Shown here: positions 8,594 through 18,356 of the stretch, in pieces
Numbering within the stretch: position 1 is the stretch's first letter
Layout: the number at the start of each line of letters is the position of its first letter
Assembly (NCBI RefSeq): GCF_004331915.1
Contig: NZ_CP036528.1
Location: 1,745,145 to 1,809,144, forward strand
Length of the DNA: 64,000 bases
Origin: Ureibacillus thermophilus
GTDB lineage: Bacteria; Bacillota; Bacilli; Bacillales_A; Planococcaceae
Direction of reading: 5' to 3'
Position numbers and translations under genes: made by a program
The notes under the pieces: model-generated
Database searches by the model: none
Seen by the model: only the letters and a program-made list of their open reading frames with translations
What the model was told of the DNA's origin: nothing

Positions 8594-10390
8594 ATGAATG
8601 CGATTTCACTTGTAATTGGTGCAATCTGTATTCTAGTGATTGCCTATCGCTTCTACGGCATTTTCTTTACAAAGAAAGTGTTGAAAATCAATGATAATCA
8701 ACCGACCCCAGCACATGTAAATAACGATGGGAGAGATTTTGTTCCAACCAATAAATGGATCGCCTTTGGACATCATTTTGCAGCGATTGCAGCGGCAGGT
8801 CCGTTGGTAGGTCCGGTGTTGGCAGCGCAATTTGGCTATCTTCCAGGATATTTATGGTTATTGATTGGTGCTGTTATTGGGGGAGCAGTACATGATGCAG
8901 TCGTATTATTTGCATCGATGATGAAAGGCGGAAAATCCCTTTCTGAAGTAATGAAAGAAGAATTAGGACCAGTTGCTGGTTTTTGTACAGGACTAGCCAT
9001 GCTTTTCATCATTACGATTACAATGGCTGGACTTTCCATGGTGGTTTTAGGAGCATTGGCAGAGAATCCTTGGGGAACATTCGCGGTTGCTTCTACTATT
9101 CCAATCGCCATGCTGATGGGCTTAATCAATAAGTTTACTGGAAATATCAAATTATCCACTATCCTTGGTGTAATTTTGTTAGTTGCAGCCGTATTTTACG
9201 GACCAAATCTGCAAGGTACTTGGTTAGGGGAAGTATTGACATTAGATAAAGAAACTTTAGCGATGATCTTGCCGATTTACGCATTCTTTGCAGCAGCGTT
9301 ACCGGTATGGTTTTTGCTTGCACCGCGTGACTACTTGTCCAGTTTCATGAAAATTGGAGTATTTATTGCGTTAATCATTGGTGTATTTATTATCAATCCA
9401 GCGATTCAATTCCCTGCTATTATTCCGGATTTTCTAAACGGCGGAGGTCCAATTGTCGCAGGTCCTGTGTGGCCGTTCGTATCCATAACGATTGCATGCG
9501 GTGCGATTTCAGGTTTCCACGCATTCGTAGGATCTGGTACGACTCCGAAAATGTTAAACCGATGGGAAGATATCCGACTTGTTGGATTCGGTGCCATGTT
9601 GGTGGAATGTGTTGTTGGGGTAATGGCTTTGGTCGCTGCAACTGTATTACATCCAGCCGACTATTTTGCAATCAATACTTCACCTGAAAGATTTGCTCAA
9701 TTAGGTATGACTATCGTTGATTTGCCAGTGCTCTCAGAAGCGATTGGCATGGAACTTGAAGGACGTACTGGCGGTGCTGTGACATTGGCGGTAGGTATGG
9801 CATCCATTTTCTCAGGAATCAAATGGTTCAGCCATTTGACGGGCTATTTCTATCAATTCGTGATCATGTTTGAAGCTGTATTCATTCTAACTGCAATTGA
9901 TGCAGGTACTCGTACAGCACGTTATTTAATCCAAGATTTCTTAGGAAATGTAATTAAACCGTTGAAGAAAACGGATTCGATGTTCGGTGCAATCGTAGCA
10001 AGCGCCTTGGCCTGCTTAATGTGGGGATATTTATTGAATTCCGGCGACATCGCATCCGTATGGGCACTGTTTGGTGTTTCCAACCAATTGATGGCCTCTA
10101 TCGGTTTAGTATGCGGCGTTACATTTGTCTTGAAAATTGCCGACAAACGCATTTATGCTTTAACTTGCTTCATTCCACTCGCCTACTTATATGTATCAGT
10201 AAACGTGGCAGGCATCTGGATGATTAAAAACGTTTATTGGAACGAAGCGGCTGGAGGATATAATGTAGTCAATGGGGTTCTATCCGTAATTATGTTAATA
10301 CTTGGCGTGGTCATTGTAATCACATCGATTATAAAGTGGAAAGAGCTTTGGTCAAGCCCACGCTTCAGCAAAGTGGCTGTAAATTCTTAA
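8594..10390 (+). CDS. cstA: Carbon starvation protein A (CstA family transporter)
   Basis: 598 residues with many membrane segments (about 16). CstA-family proteins import peptides and/or pyruvate, and are induced when preferred carbon runs out. Family features include the N-terminal RFYG motif, FGHHFAAIAAAGPLVGP near residue 60, and HDAVVLFASMM near residue 100. GGGGGATG precedes the ATG by eight bases. The gene is monocistronic, with a terminator at 10465. A shared palindrome at 8483-8496 suggests control with other carboxylate uptake genes. Confidence 0.92.
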   Translation: MNAISLVIGAICILVIAYRFYGIFFTKKVLKINDNQPTPAHVNNDGRDFVPTNKWIAFGHHFAAIAAAGPLVGPVLAAQFGYLPGYLWLLIGAVIGGAVHDAVVLFASMMKGGKSLSEVMKEELGPVAGFCTGLAMLFIITITMAGLSMVVLGALAENPWGTFAVASTIPIAMLMGLINKFTGNIKLSTILGVILLVAAVFYGPNLQGTWLGEVLTLDKETLAMILPIYAFFAAALPVWFLLAPRDYLSSFMKIGVFIALIIGVFIINPAIQFPAIIPDFLNGGGPIVAGPVWPFVSITIACGAISGFHAFVGSGTTPKMLNRWEDIRLVGFGAMLVECVVGVMALVAATVLHPADYFAINTSPERFAQLGMTIVDLPVLSEAIGMELEGRTGGAVTLAVGMASIFSGIKWFSHLTGYFYQFVIMFEAVFILTAIDAGTRTARYLIQDFLGNVIKPLKKTDSMFGAIVASALACLMWGYLLNSGDIASVWALFGVSNQLMASIGLVCGVTFVLKIADKRIYALTCFIPLAYLYVSVNVAGIWMIKNVYWNEAAGGYNVVNGVLSVIMLILGVVIVITSIIKWKELWSSPRFSKVAVNS

Positions 10391-10464
10391 TTCTATAGAT
10401 TTAGGATGGGGAAATCAAGTTCAATTAAGGGGAAAAAATAGATATTGAAGATTGTTTAACATGA

Positions 10465-10492
10465 AACGCACAGGCATTCTGTGCGTTTTTTT
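10465..10492 (+). terminator. Terminator of cstA
   Basis: AACGCACAG, a five-base loop, CTGTGCGTT, then a T run. The remaining gap to 10643 is AT-rich and shows no other clear element. Confidence 0.9.
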
Positions 10493-10643
10493 AATTTTTA
10501 GAATGATGCCTATTATTATCATAAATTTATTATTGAATTTTTAAGAAAAAATGGAAAAATTATAATAAAATAAGAAATAATCATATTATTTCGAATTTTT
10601 TACCTTTTAAAATAATTAAACCTTATAGATTGGGGTTGGATAT

Positions 10644-11681
10644 ATGAAGGTAAGGGAATTAGGTATTAAGATTGGCAAATTGCCGGTTGGAAGAAAAAAC
10701 TGCATTACAGATGTGGAGGGGGTAAGAGTAGGTCATGTAACCCTGGATTTTTCCATTGATGATAAAGGTGAATATGCATGCACAGGCGTAACGGCCATAT
10801 TGCCCCATGGCGGAAATTTATTTAAAGAAAAAGTAACGGCAGCAAGCTATGTGATTAATGGTTTTGGAAAAACGACTGGCCTTGTTCAAGTAAATGAATT
10901 AGGCGTTATCGAATCCCCGATTATGTTGACAAATACCTTTGGCGTTCCTAATGTGACTCAAGGCACTTTGGAGTATATGCTGGAAGAAAATCCGGAAATT
11001 GGAATTTCCACGGGAACCATTAATATCGTTGTCGGCGAATGCAATGACAGCTATTTAAATTCGATTCGCAAATGTCCAGTAAAGCCTGAACATGCCATTG
11101 AAGCCATTCGAAACGCGTCGCAGGATACAGCGGAAGAAGGGGCGGTTGGGGCTGGAAAAGGAATGATTTGTTTTGGATATAAGGGAGGGATTGGCTCTTC
11201 TTCTCGAATCGTTGAAAACGGGGGGCTTACATACACAGTTGGTTGTTTAGTATTAAGCAATTTTGGGGAAAGCCATGAATTTCGAAGCGAGCAATACAAA
11301 GTGGAGAAATCACAAGAAAATGCCACTGTGAAACCTACAGACGGTTCCATCATCATGGTGCTTGCCACAGATGCGCCATTATCTAGCCACCAGTTGCTTC
11401 GCGTTATAAAACGGTGTGGAATTGGACTGGCGAGAACCGGAAGCCATTATTCCCACGGCAGCGGAGATATTGTTATTGGATTTACAACAGCCCACAAAAT
11501 TCCTCATTTCACTGATAATATGGTGGAATCCAGAAATCAGCTCAGAGAAGATCATGAAGTAATGAATTTATTATTTACTGCTGCTATAGAAGCAACAGAA
11601 GAAGCTATTTTAAATTCTTTATCCCAGGCAGTGACAACAACTGGAAGAAACGGGCATGTTGTTCATGCGTTTAAATGGTAA
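10644..11681 (+). CDS. P1/S58 family peptidase, DmpA-like (L-aminopeptidase/D-esterase)
   Basis: 345 residues. Family features are ITDVEGVRVGHVT near residue 21, GKTTGL near 75 and ATDAPL near 241. DmpA enzymes self-cleave before a serine that becomes the N-terminal nucleophile; here the matching Gly-Ser is G234-S235, in DGSIIMVLATDAPL. These cytoplasmic aminopeptidases release N-terminal L or D residues from small peptides. It heads the peptide-utilization cluster, but a 148-base gap separates it from the next gene, so it may have its own transcript. Confidence 0.85.
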   Translation: MKVRELGIKIGKLPVGRKNCITDVEGVRVGHVTLDFSIDDKGEYACTGVTAILPHGGNLFKEKVTAASYVINGFGKTTGLVQVNELGVIESPIMLTNTFGVPNVTQGTLEYMLEENPEIGISTGTINIVVGECNDSYLNSIRKCPVKPEHAIEAIRNASQDTAEEGAVGAGKGMICFGYKGGIGSSSRIVENGGLTYTVGCLVLSNFGESHEFRSEQYKVEKSQENATVKPTDGSIIMVLATDAPLSSHQLLRVIKRCGIGLARTGSHYSHGSGDIVIGFTTAHKIPHFTDNMVESRNQLREDHEVMNLLFTAAIEATEEAILNSLSQAVTTTGRNGHVVHAFKW

Positions 11682-11829
11682 GGAAGATGGATTGTGTAAT
11701 CCTTAATATTACTTATTTTCCATAAAAAACAAATGAATAACTAGCAAAAATAAAAAAAGTATGCTATATTTCAGTTTAAATATTAATTATTCTAAAAATT
11801 TTGTGATTTTATAATATTGAAAAAATGTA

Positions 11830-12585
11830 ATGTTTGAGGTGGTTTTCATACAGGATTTTTTACTTGCACCCATAGACGTTTATCAAACTCCATTACAACA
11901 AAGAATGTCGCAGATTATTGAATGCAAGGAACCGCTCATCAAAGTGCAACAAGAACCCAACAGATTATTTATTAAACCCATATATTTCCAACAAAATATA
12001 CCATCTAGTATAAATTCCATTTATTTGCGCGAGGAGGTATATCTTCGTTTAAAAAAAGCTTTAGACCTTTTGGCGTGCCAATATAGTTTTATCCTCTATG
12101 ATGGATTTCGCCCATATCAAGTACAAAAAGCTTTATTTGATTTGTTTTATGCGACAATCCAAAAGCAAAACAAAGAGCTTTCGGATGAAGAAATATTGCA
12201 AGAAACTTTAAAATATGTCGCCTTGCCGAGCATGGATCCATTCAAAACTTCTCCGCATATCACAGGGGGGGCCATTGATCTTACATTGGGTGACGAGAAT
12301 GGAAATGAGCTCGACTTAGGAACACAATTTGATGAAATAAGCGAGAAATCCGCAACGAGATATTTTGAAAACCACCCTGAAGAAAATGCTGAAGCACTCC
12401 GAAATAGAAGAATTTTATACAACTGTTTGACAAAAGTTGGATTTAATAATTATTCGGAAGAATGGTGGCATTATGATTTTGGAAATATCTCCTGGGCAAG
12501 ACGGGCAAAGGAAAAAATCGTGCGGTATGGTCCGATAATAGCAGAAATAAACAACCACGATGTAAAGGAGTATAGGTATTTATGA
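11830..12585 (+). CDS. ddpX: D-Ala-D-Ala dipeptidase (VanX/DdpX, M15D family)
   Basis: 251 residues. The zinc-site motif S-x-H-x-x-G-x-A-x-D is present as SPHITGGAIDL, the second half as EWWHYDFG near residue 214 (E catalytic, H zinc ligand), and a substrate-binding Arg in DGFRPYQ. Such enzymes hydrolyse D-Ala-D-Ala. With no signal peptide and a place beside dppA, it is more likely a cytoplasmic murein-dipeptide recycling enzyme than a glycopeptide resistance gene. The start is uncertain: GAGGTGG lies inside the first codons. A CodY-like sequence (ATTATTCTAAAAATT, 11786-11800, 12 of 15 matches to the consensus) lies upstream. Confidence 0.85.
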   Translation: MFEVVFIQDFLLAPIDVYQTPLQQRMSQIIECKEPLIKVQQEPNRLFIKPIYFQQNIPSSINSIYLREEVYLRLKKALDLLACQYSFILYDGFRPYQVQKALFDLFYATIQKQNKELSDEEILQETLKYVALPSMDPFKTSPHITGGAIDLTLGDENGNELDLGTQFDEISEKSATRYFENHPEENAEALRNRRILYNCLTKVGFNNYSEEWWHYDFGNISWARRAKEKIVRYGPIIAEINNHDVKEYRYL

Positions 12586-13376
12586 AAGTATTTATTAGTG
12601 CAGATTTAGAAGGGGTTGCGGGTTCAACCACTTGGATTGAGACGGAAAAAAATGCGCTGGATTATGTACCTTTTCAAAAGCAGATGACAAAAGAAGTGGA
12701 AGCTGCAATTGAAGGAGCCATCGCTGGCGGCGCAACGGAAATCGTTTTAAAAGATGCCCATGACTCTGCAAGAAATATTGATATTTCAAACTTGCCGGAA
12801 AATGTGAAAATTATCCGCGGCTGGACTGGCGATCCAATGTGTATGGTTGCCGGTTTAGATGAAAGTTTTGACCGCGCTATTTTTATCGGCTACCACAGTA
12901 AAGGCGGAAGCCATCGTAATCCATTGGCGCATACGTTAGTGGTCAGTGCCGATGTAAAAATCAATGGAGAATATGCAAGTGAATTTTTAATTAATACTTA
13001 TGCAGCTGCACTGCATGGAGTTCCGGTCGCCTTTGTCAGCGGGGATGTTGGACTGACTGAGGAAGTGAAATCTTTAAACGAAAATATTGTAACTCTACCA
13101 ATCAAAGAAGGCATTGGCGGTGCAACCGTCAGCATCAGCCCGAAACTAGCGTTGAAAGAGACTAAAAGATTAGTAGAGGAAGCGATGAAAGTGGATCGGA
13201 AATCTCTCCAAATAATGCTTCCAAAGCATTTCGTTGTGGAGATTATTTACAGAGATCATACGCGTGCTTATCGAAACTCCTTTTATCCTGGGGCTCAATA
13301 TAAACCACATAATACCGTGATATTTGAAACAGACAATTATTTCGATGTGTTACGTGCATTGCAATTTTTAACATAA
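12582..13376 (+). CDS. dppA: D-aminopeptidase DppA (M55 family)
   Basis: 264 residues. The M55 signature opens the protein (FISADLEGVAG, metal-binding Asp and Glu), with further conserved KDAHDSARN near residue 57 and GYHSKGG near 104. DppA is a zinc-dependent decameric D-aminopeptidase that cleaves D-Ala-D-Ala and D-Ala-Gly-Gly. It overlaps ddpX by four bases (ATGA). In B. subtilis the homologue begins the dpp-ykf operon, which carries the same functions as this cluster. Confidence 0.93.
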   Translation: MKVFISADLEGVAGSTTWIETEKNALDYVPFQKQMTKEVEAAIEGAIAGGATEIVLKDAHDSARNIDISNLPENVKIIRGWTGDPMCMVAGLDESFDRAIFIGYHSKGGSHRNPLAHTLVVSADVKINGEYASEFLINTYAAALHGVPVAFVSGDVGLTEEVKSLNENIVTLPIKEGIGGATVSISPKLALKETKRLVEEAMKVDRKSLQIMLPKHFVVEIIYRDHTRAYRNSFYPGAQYKPHNTVIFETDNYFDVLRALQFLT

Positions 13377-13388
13377 AGGTGGATTAGC

Positions 13389-14456
13389 ATGAAAATTACA
13401 GACATCCAATGTTTTGATGTGGAAGTCCCTCTCATTACACCATTTAAAACGGCATTAAGAACAGTAGATAAAATCAAAAATATTGGGGTTTATATCTATA
13501 CAGATGAAGGGCAGGTCGGCATAGGAGAAGCGGCTCCTACTGCTGTCATTACAGGTGAAACCCGCGAATCCATTATCGGGGCAATTCAACTATATATAAA
13601 ACCTGCAATTATAGGCATGGAAATTGAAGAAATTGCTCTAATTATGGAGCGCATCGACCAATGCCTCCATAAAAATACAGGCGCAAAAGCAGCGGTGGAT
13701 ATGGCCATTTATGATTTATTTGCCAAGCGCTATAACGCGCCTTTATATAAAGTGTTGGGCGGCTACCGCAAAGAGCTTGTAACGGACATCACAATCAGCG
13801 TCAATGATGTCCAGACGATGGTGGATGACAGTTTAAAAGCAGTGGATCGGGGATATGAAATTTTGAAAGTTAAAGTAGGAAAAAATCAGGAAAAAGATGT
13901 TGACCGGGTCATTGCCATAAGAAAAGCTGTAGGACCAAAAGTAAAAATCCGTGTAGATGCAAACCAAGGATGGTCTCCTAAAGAAGCTGTCAGAATTATT
14001 CGTAAATTAGAAGATGCCGATGTCAACATAGAGTTAGTAGAACAGCCTGTTCACTATGCTAATTTGGAAGGCTTGCAATATGTCACAGCCCATACCGAAA
14101 CCAACATATTAGCCGATGAAAGTGTGTTTTCTCCAAAAGATGCATTGAAACTTATCGAGATGCGCGCCTGCGACTGCATCAATATTAAATTGATGAAAAC
14201 AGGCGGGATTTACCAAGCCCAGAAAATTGTTCACATTGCTGAAGCATATGGCATAGAGTGCATGATCGGCTGCATGTTGGAAACAAAAATCAGCGTAAGT
14301 GCTGCAGCGCATTTTGCTGCATCACAAAAGAACACTACAATGGTGGATTTAGATGGGCCAAGCCTTTGTTTGAAAGATCCTGTAACAGGTGGTCCAACAT
14401 TCGAAAACCAATGGATAAGAATGTCTGATGCCCCTGGAATAGGATTTTCAATATAA
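13389..14456 (+). CDS. ykfB: L-Ala-D/L-Glu epimerase (enolase superfamily)
   Basis: 355 residues of the muconate lactonizing subgroup. Catalytic lysines are in LKVKVG (near 161-165) and NIKLMKTGG (near 265), and the metal ligands are in RVDANQGW, ELVEQPV and LADES. YkfB epimerises L-Ala-D-Glu from murein to L-Ala-L-Glu so that ordinary peptidases can finish it. Placement between dppA and the peptide transporter strongly supports this reaction over other enolase-superfamily options. The start follows AAAGGTGG. Confidence 0.9.
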   Translation: MKITDIQCFDVEVPLITPFKTALRTVDKIKNIGVYIYTDEGQVGIGEAAPTAVITGETRESIIGAIQLYIKPAIIGMEIEEIALIMERIDQCLHKNTGAKAAVDMAIYDLFAKRYNAPLYKVLGGYRKELVTDITISVNDVQTMVDDSLKAVDRGYEILKVKVGKNQEKDVDRVIAIRKAVGPKVKIRVDANQGWSPKEAVRIIRKLEDADVNIELVEQPVHYANLEGLQYVTAHTETNILADESVFSPKDALKLIEMRACDCINIKLMKTGGIYQAQKIVHIAEAYGIECMIGCMLETKISVSAAAHFAASQKNTTMVDLDGPSLCLKDPVTGGPTFENQWIRMSDAPGIGFSI

Positions 14457-14484
14457 AATTTTTTAGAAATATAGGGGGGTCAAA

Positions 14485-16323
14485 ATGAAGAAAAGCTTGA
14501 AAATGTACTTACTCTTTTTGCTGGCTTGCATTTCTCTTATTCTAGCAGCATGCAGCGAAGATGAGGAAGAAACAAAAGAAAAAGAATCTGTATACCGCAT
14601 CGTGTACTCAGGTGAAATTAAAACGCTGAACTATTTAAAAACATCTGAGACAAATGAGTTTGCTGTTGCTGCAAACTTGGTGGATGGCTTAATCGAGTAT
14701 GACAAATACGGGGTTCCTCAACCAGGTTTAGCTGAATCTTGGGAATCAAATGAAGATGCTTCCGTATGGACATTTAATCTTCGAAAAGGCGTTAAATGGG
14801 TGGATTATGAAGGCAATGAAGTTGCTGAAGTAACTGCTCATGACTTCGTGGATGGTTTGAAATATGTGCTTGATGCGAAAAATGAATCTTCCACAGCTTG
14901 GATTGCAACAGTCGTGAAGAATGGTAGTGCCTTTTACGACGGAGAAATTACAGATTTTTCACAAGTAGGTGTAAAAGCTCTTGACGATTATACGCTCGAG
15001 TACACATTGGAAGGGCCAACTCCTTATTTCCTTTCCATGTTGAACTATGTATGTTTCTTCCCGGTTTATGGAGAGTTTTTAGAAGAAAAAGGAGATGCCT
15101 TTGGTACTTCCAAAGAAAACTTCTTGTACAACGGAGCTTATTTATTAACTGATTTTGAACCGCAAAATAAACGGGTATTGACGAAAAACCCTACTTACTG
15201 GGATAAAGACAATGTATTTATCGACAAAATCGAGTACAAGTATAACAAAGAAGCAGCGAACGTAGCGCCGGAATTATTCTTGCGCGGAGAAGTGGATGAA
15301 GCTGCTATCCCAACGGCAATTTTAGATGATTGGTTCAACGATCCTAAGAAAAAAGATTTAATTCGTCAAAGTACAACAAGCTTCTACTCTTATTTCTATG
15401 CATTCAACTTCGATCCGCAATTTGATGCAGAATATGAGCCAGAAAACTGGAAAGTGGCAGTGAATAACAAAAACTTCCGTAAATCTTTATTCCATGCCCT
15501 TGACCGCGTTTCTGCCATGTTGACAGAAGAACCTTATGAACCAGAATCATTATTAAACAATACCATCACACCTAAAAACTTTGTGGATGTAGATGGTGTC
15601 GACTATACACAATTAGAACCGTTGGCGAAATTTACAAATAATGATTCCTTTGATAAAGACCTAGCGCTTGAATATAAAGAAAAAGCGATGGCTGAGCTTC
15701 AAGGAAAAGCAACTTTTCCTGTGAAAGTCTTAATGCCTTACAACTCTGGAATGCCAGACTGGGCAAACCGTGCGCAAGTGATTGAACAACAAATGGAAAA
15801 TCTATTAGGCAAAGATTATATTGACATTATTGTGTATGCAGGACCTTCAACAGGATTCCTTGGCGAAATCCGCCGTCCAGGTAAGTTTGCCTTTATGGAA
15901 GTGAACTGGGGTCCAGACTATGCGGATCCATCCACTTACACAGACCCATTTACTACAGGCGGAACATATAACAAACCAGAATTAGCAGAAGGATATACAG
16001 ATACAAATGGCCAACCAATCTATGACAATATGGTCAACAAAGCAAAAGCAGCTATTGACCCGAAAGAGCGTTATCCATTATTTGCTGAAGCGGAAGCATT
16101 CTTAATTGAAGAAGCATTCGTTGTTCCATACAAAGTAGGTGGTTCAGGATATATTGCATCAAGATTGAATCCATTTGATGCACAATACTCTCAATTCGGC
16201 GTTTCCAACGAGAAATTCAAAGGCCGCAAATTGTTGGACAAACCAATGAACAACGAACAATTCAAAGAAGCAAAAGCACAGTGGGAAAAAGAACGTGCTC
16301 AAGCTTTAGCTGAAGCGAAATAA
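14485..16323 (+). CDS. dppE: Peptide ABC transporter substrate-binding lipoprotein (OppA/DppE family)
   Basis: 612 residues. A lipoprotein signal peptide ends LAAC with lipidated Cys23, followed by an acidic linker and a cluster-C (SBP_bac_5) binding domain. It captures oligopeptides, here probably including murein peptides, on the outer face of the membrane for the permease encoded next. GGGGGG precedes the ATG. A stable hairpin follows in the gap to the permease gene (16362-16397), which may let more binding protein than permease be made. Confidence 0.9.
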   Translation: MKKSLKMYLLFLLACISLILAACSEDEEETKEKESVYRIVYSGEIKTLNYLKTSETNEFAVAANLVDGLIEYDKYGVPQPGLAESWESNEDASVWTFNLRKGVKWVDYEGNEVAEVTAHDFVDGLKYVLDAKNESSTAWIATVVKNGSAFYDGEITDFSQVGVKALDDYTLEYTLEGPTPYFLSMLNYVCFFPVYGEFLEEKGDAFGTSKENFLYNGAYLLTDFEPQNKRVLTKNPTYWDKDNVFIDKIEYKYNKEAANVAPELFLRGEVDEAAIPTAILDDWFNDPKKKDLIRQSTTSFYSYFYAFNFDPQFDAEYEPENWKVAVNNKNFRKSLFHALDRVSAMLTEEPYEPESLLNNTITPKNFVDVDGVDYTQLEPLAKFTNNDSFDKDLALEYKEKAMAELQGKATFPVKVLMPYNSGMPDWANRAQVIEQQMENLLGKDYIDIIVYAGPSTGFLGEIRRPGKFAFMEVNWGPDYADPSTYTDPFTTGGTYNKPELAEGYTDTNGQPIYDNMVNKAKAAIDPKERYPLFAEAEAFLIEEAFVVPYKVGGSGYIASRLNPFDAQYSQFGVSNEKFKGRKLLDKPMNNEQFKEAKAQWEKERAQALAEAK

Positions 16324-16361
16324 AACATTTATTCAATGAATTGATTCATAGAATTGCGTTT

Positions 16362-16397
16362 GAAGAAGGAGATGGCCTAGTATCATCTCCTTTCTTC
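16362..16397 (+). terminator. Intra-operon hairpin between binding protein and permease genes
   Basis: GAAGAAGGAGAT pairs with ATCTCCTTTCTTC (one bulged T). No long T run follows, so it looks more like an mRNA-stabilising stem or partial terminator than a full stop. Confidence 0.6.
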
Positions 16398-16426
16398 ACT
16401 TCTATAGGCAGCAAGGGGGGACGAAA

Positions 16427-17371
16427 ATGATAGAGTATATCTGGAAAAGGCTTTTGCAGTCGGTAGTGACGCTATTTATTATTGTGACCGCGGTGTTTTT
16501 ATTACTGCGTTTATTGCCTGAAGAAGGCTATTTAGGTGCTGCTGCTGATAAAATGACGCCGGAACAACAAGAAATTTATTTAACGAATTTAGGGCTGCGG
16601 GATCCAATACTCGTTCAATTAGGAAACTTTTACATAGATTTATTGAGAGGTGATTTTGGAAAATCCATTACCTACCGTACGGATGTACCTGTGATGGATA
16701 TTATTTCAGATAAAATCATGTATTCTTTAACTTTTGGAGTGGCTGCGGTCATCGTTTCCATTCTCATTGGGGTTCCATTAGGGATTTTAATGGCCCAATT
16801 TAAAGGAAGATGGCTAGATCGACTAGGGACAGGCTATATTGTTTTTATTGTGGCAGTGCCTTCCATGGTTTATTTCTTGCTTATCCAAGTCTATATCACA
16901 GATTTTTTCAATTTGCCTATGTTGTTTGATGAAGATAGGCCAATTACTTGGGTTTTGCCGCTCATTTCATTATCTTTGGGGCCTATCGCTTCTTATGCCA
17001 TGTGGATGAGACGTTATATGGTGGATGAATTAAATAAAGACTACATTAAATTGGCAAGAGCAAAAGGTGTTAAAGAGCGTACAATCATGTTTCGCCATGT
17101 ATTAAGAAATGCCTTTATACCACTTTCTCAATATTTGCCAGCGACAATTTTATTAACAATAACGGGTTCAATTTATATTGAATCTCTATATTCCATTCCA
17201 GGAATGGGTGGCTTGCTTGTAGATGCCATCCAGCGTCAAGATAATCCCCTTGTTCAAGCACTTGTCTTGATCTTCTCATCTTTAGGGATCATCGGCCTAT
17301 TTTTAGGTGATGTTTTAATGGCCCTCGTTGATCCTCGCATTAAATTTGGAAAAGGGGAGAGTGTTCGCTGA
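16427..17371 (+). CDS. dppB: Peptide ABC transporter permease (DppB/OppB family)
   Basis: 314 residues, six membrane helices, with the cytoplasmic EAA-loop segment LARAKGVKERTIMFRHVLRNA near residue 205 that docks to the ATPase. It begins WKRLLQSVVTLF, typical of OppB/DppB. A GGGGGGACG ribosome site precedes the ATG. The stop codon TGA overlaps the ATG of the next permease gene by one base. Confidence 0.92.
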   Translation: MIEYIWKRLLQSVVTLFIIVTAVFLLLRLLPEEGYLGAAADKMTPEQQEIYLTNLGLRDPILVQLGNFYIDLLRGDFGKSITYRTDVPVMDIISDKIMYSLTFGVAAVIVSILIGVPLGILMAQFKGRWLDRLGTGYIVFIVAVPSMVYFLLIQVYITDFFNLPMLFDEDRPITWVLPLISLSLGPIASYAMWMRRYMVDELNKDYIKLARAKGVKERTIMFRHVLRNAFIPLSQYLPATILLTITGSIYIESLYSIPGMGGLLVDAIQRQDNPLVQALVLIFSSLGIIGLFLGDVLMALVDPRIKFGKGESVR

Positions 17372-18345
17372 TGGGCTTATATTCAGAAGAAATTCGCAAT
17401 ATTACAGACAAATCGACGGAACAATTATTTGAATTTGCTGCGCAAGATGAAGATCAGGCAGAAAAAATAGGCTATTCCAATTATTCTTATTGGCGGTCTA
17501 CTTGGCAGTCTTTTTTAAAAAATAAAGTGGCCGTAACTTTGCTCATTTTAGTTCTTGCCCTAGTATTGTTTGTTTTAATTCAACCTTATTTGCCAAACCA
17601 AAAATCGCCAACAGAAATCTACTTGGATCCGGATACAGGCTATCAAGCTCGAAATGTCAAACCGAACGAAGATTTTTGGTTCGGGACAAACTCCATTGGC
17701 CAAGACTTATGGTCGCGCATTTGGGCAGGAACTAGAACTTCATTATTTATCGGTGTCGTTGTCGCCGTTGTGGAAGCCATCATTGGCATTGCGGTTGGCG
17801 CCCTTTGGGGATATTCCAGAAAATTAGAAGGTACCATTACCCATGTTTATAACGTGTTCGAAAATATCCCAACGATTATCGTATTAATCTTAATGTCTTT
17901 AATATTACGCCCTAGTATCTCAACCATTATTATTGCGATGTGCATCACCGGTTGGGTGGAGATGGCAAGATTTATCCGAAACCAAATCGTCATTTTGAGA
18001 GATCGGGAATATAACTTAGCATCAAGAACATTGGGAACACCAACATCCCGCATTATTTTGAAAAACTTATTGCCGTATTTAATTTCGATTATTATGCTGC
18101 GAATGAGTTTAGCGATTCCTTTCGCCATAGGTTCAGAAGTATTTTTAACTTACATCGGCCTAGGGCTACCGGTAAGCGAACCATCTTTAGGAAATTTAAT
18201 CAATGAAGGTCGAGTATTGATGATGTCTCCGGATTTGCGATATCAGCTTCTATTCCCAAGTATCGTATTAAGCTTTATAACGATTTCCTTCTATATTATA
18301 GGAAATGCCTTTGCTGACGCAGCTGATCCGAAAAATCACGTATAG
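17371..18345 (+). CDS. dppC: Peptide ABC transporter permease (DppC/OppC family)
   Basis: 324 residues. A cytoplasmic N-terminal tail of about 50 residues precedes the first helix. Motifs include WFGTNSIGQDLWSRIWAGTRTSL near residue 95, seen in nearly all OppC/DppC proteins, and the EAA-like loop NLASRTLGTPTSRIILKNLLP. It is the partner of the preceding permease in one membrane channel. A short gap of eleven bases leads to the ATPase genes. Confidence 0.92.
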   Translation: MGLYSEEIRNITDKSTEQLFEFAAQDEDQAEKIGYSNYSYWRSTWQSFLKNKVAVTLLILVLALVLFVLIQPYLPNQKSPTEIYLDPDTGYQARNVKPNEDFWFGTNSIGQDLWSRIWAGTRTSLFIGVVVAVVEAIIGIAVGALWGYSRKLEGTITHVYNVFENIPTIIVLILMSLILRPSISTIIIAMCITGWVEMARFIRNQIVILRDREYNLASRTLGTPTSRIILKNLLPYLISIIMLRMSLAIPFAIGSEVFLTYIGLGLPVSEPSLGNLINEGRVLMMSPDLRYQLLFPSIVLSFITISFYIIGNAFADAADPKNHV

Positions 18346-18356
18346 GAGGCATTCAG

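Noticed and set aside
11830-12585. Glycopeptide resistance (vanX) locus
   Set aside because: The dipeptidase stands with murein-peptide catabolic genes; there is no vanH, vanA or regulator pair.
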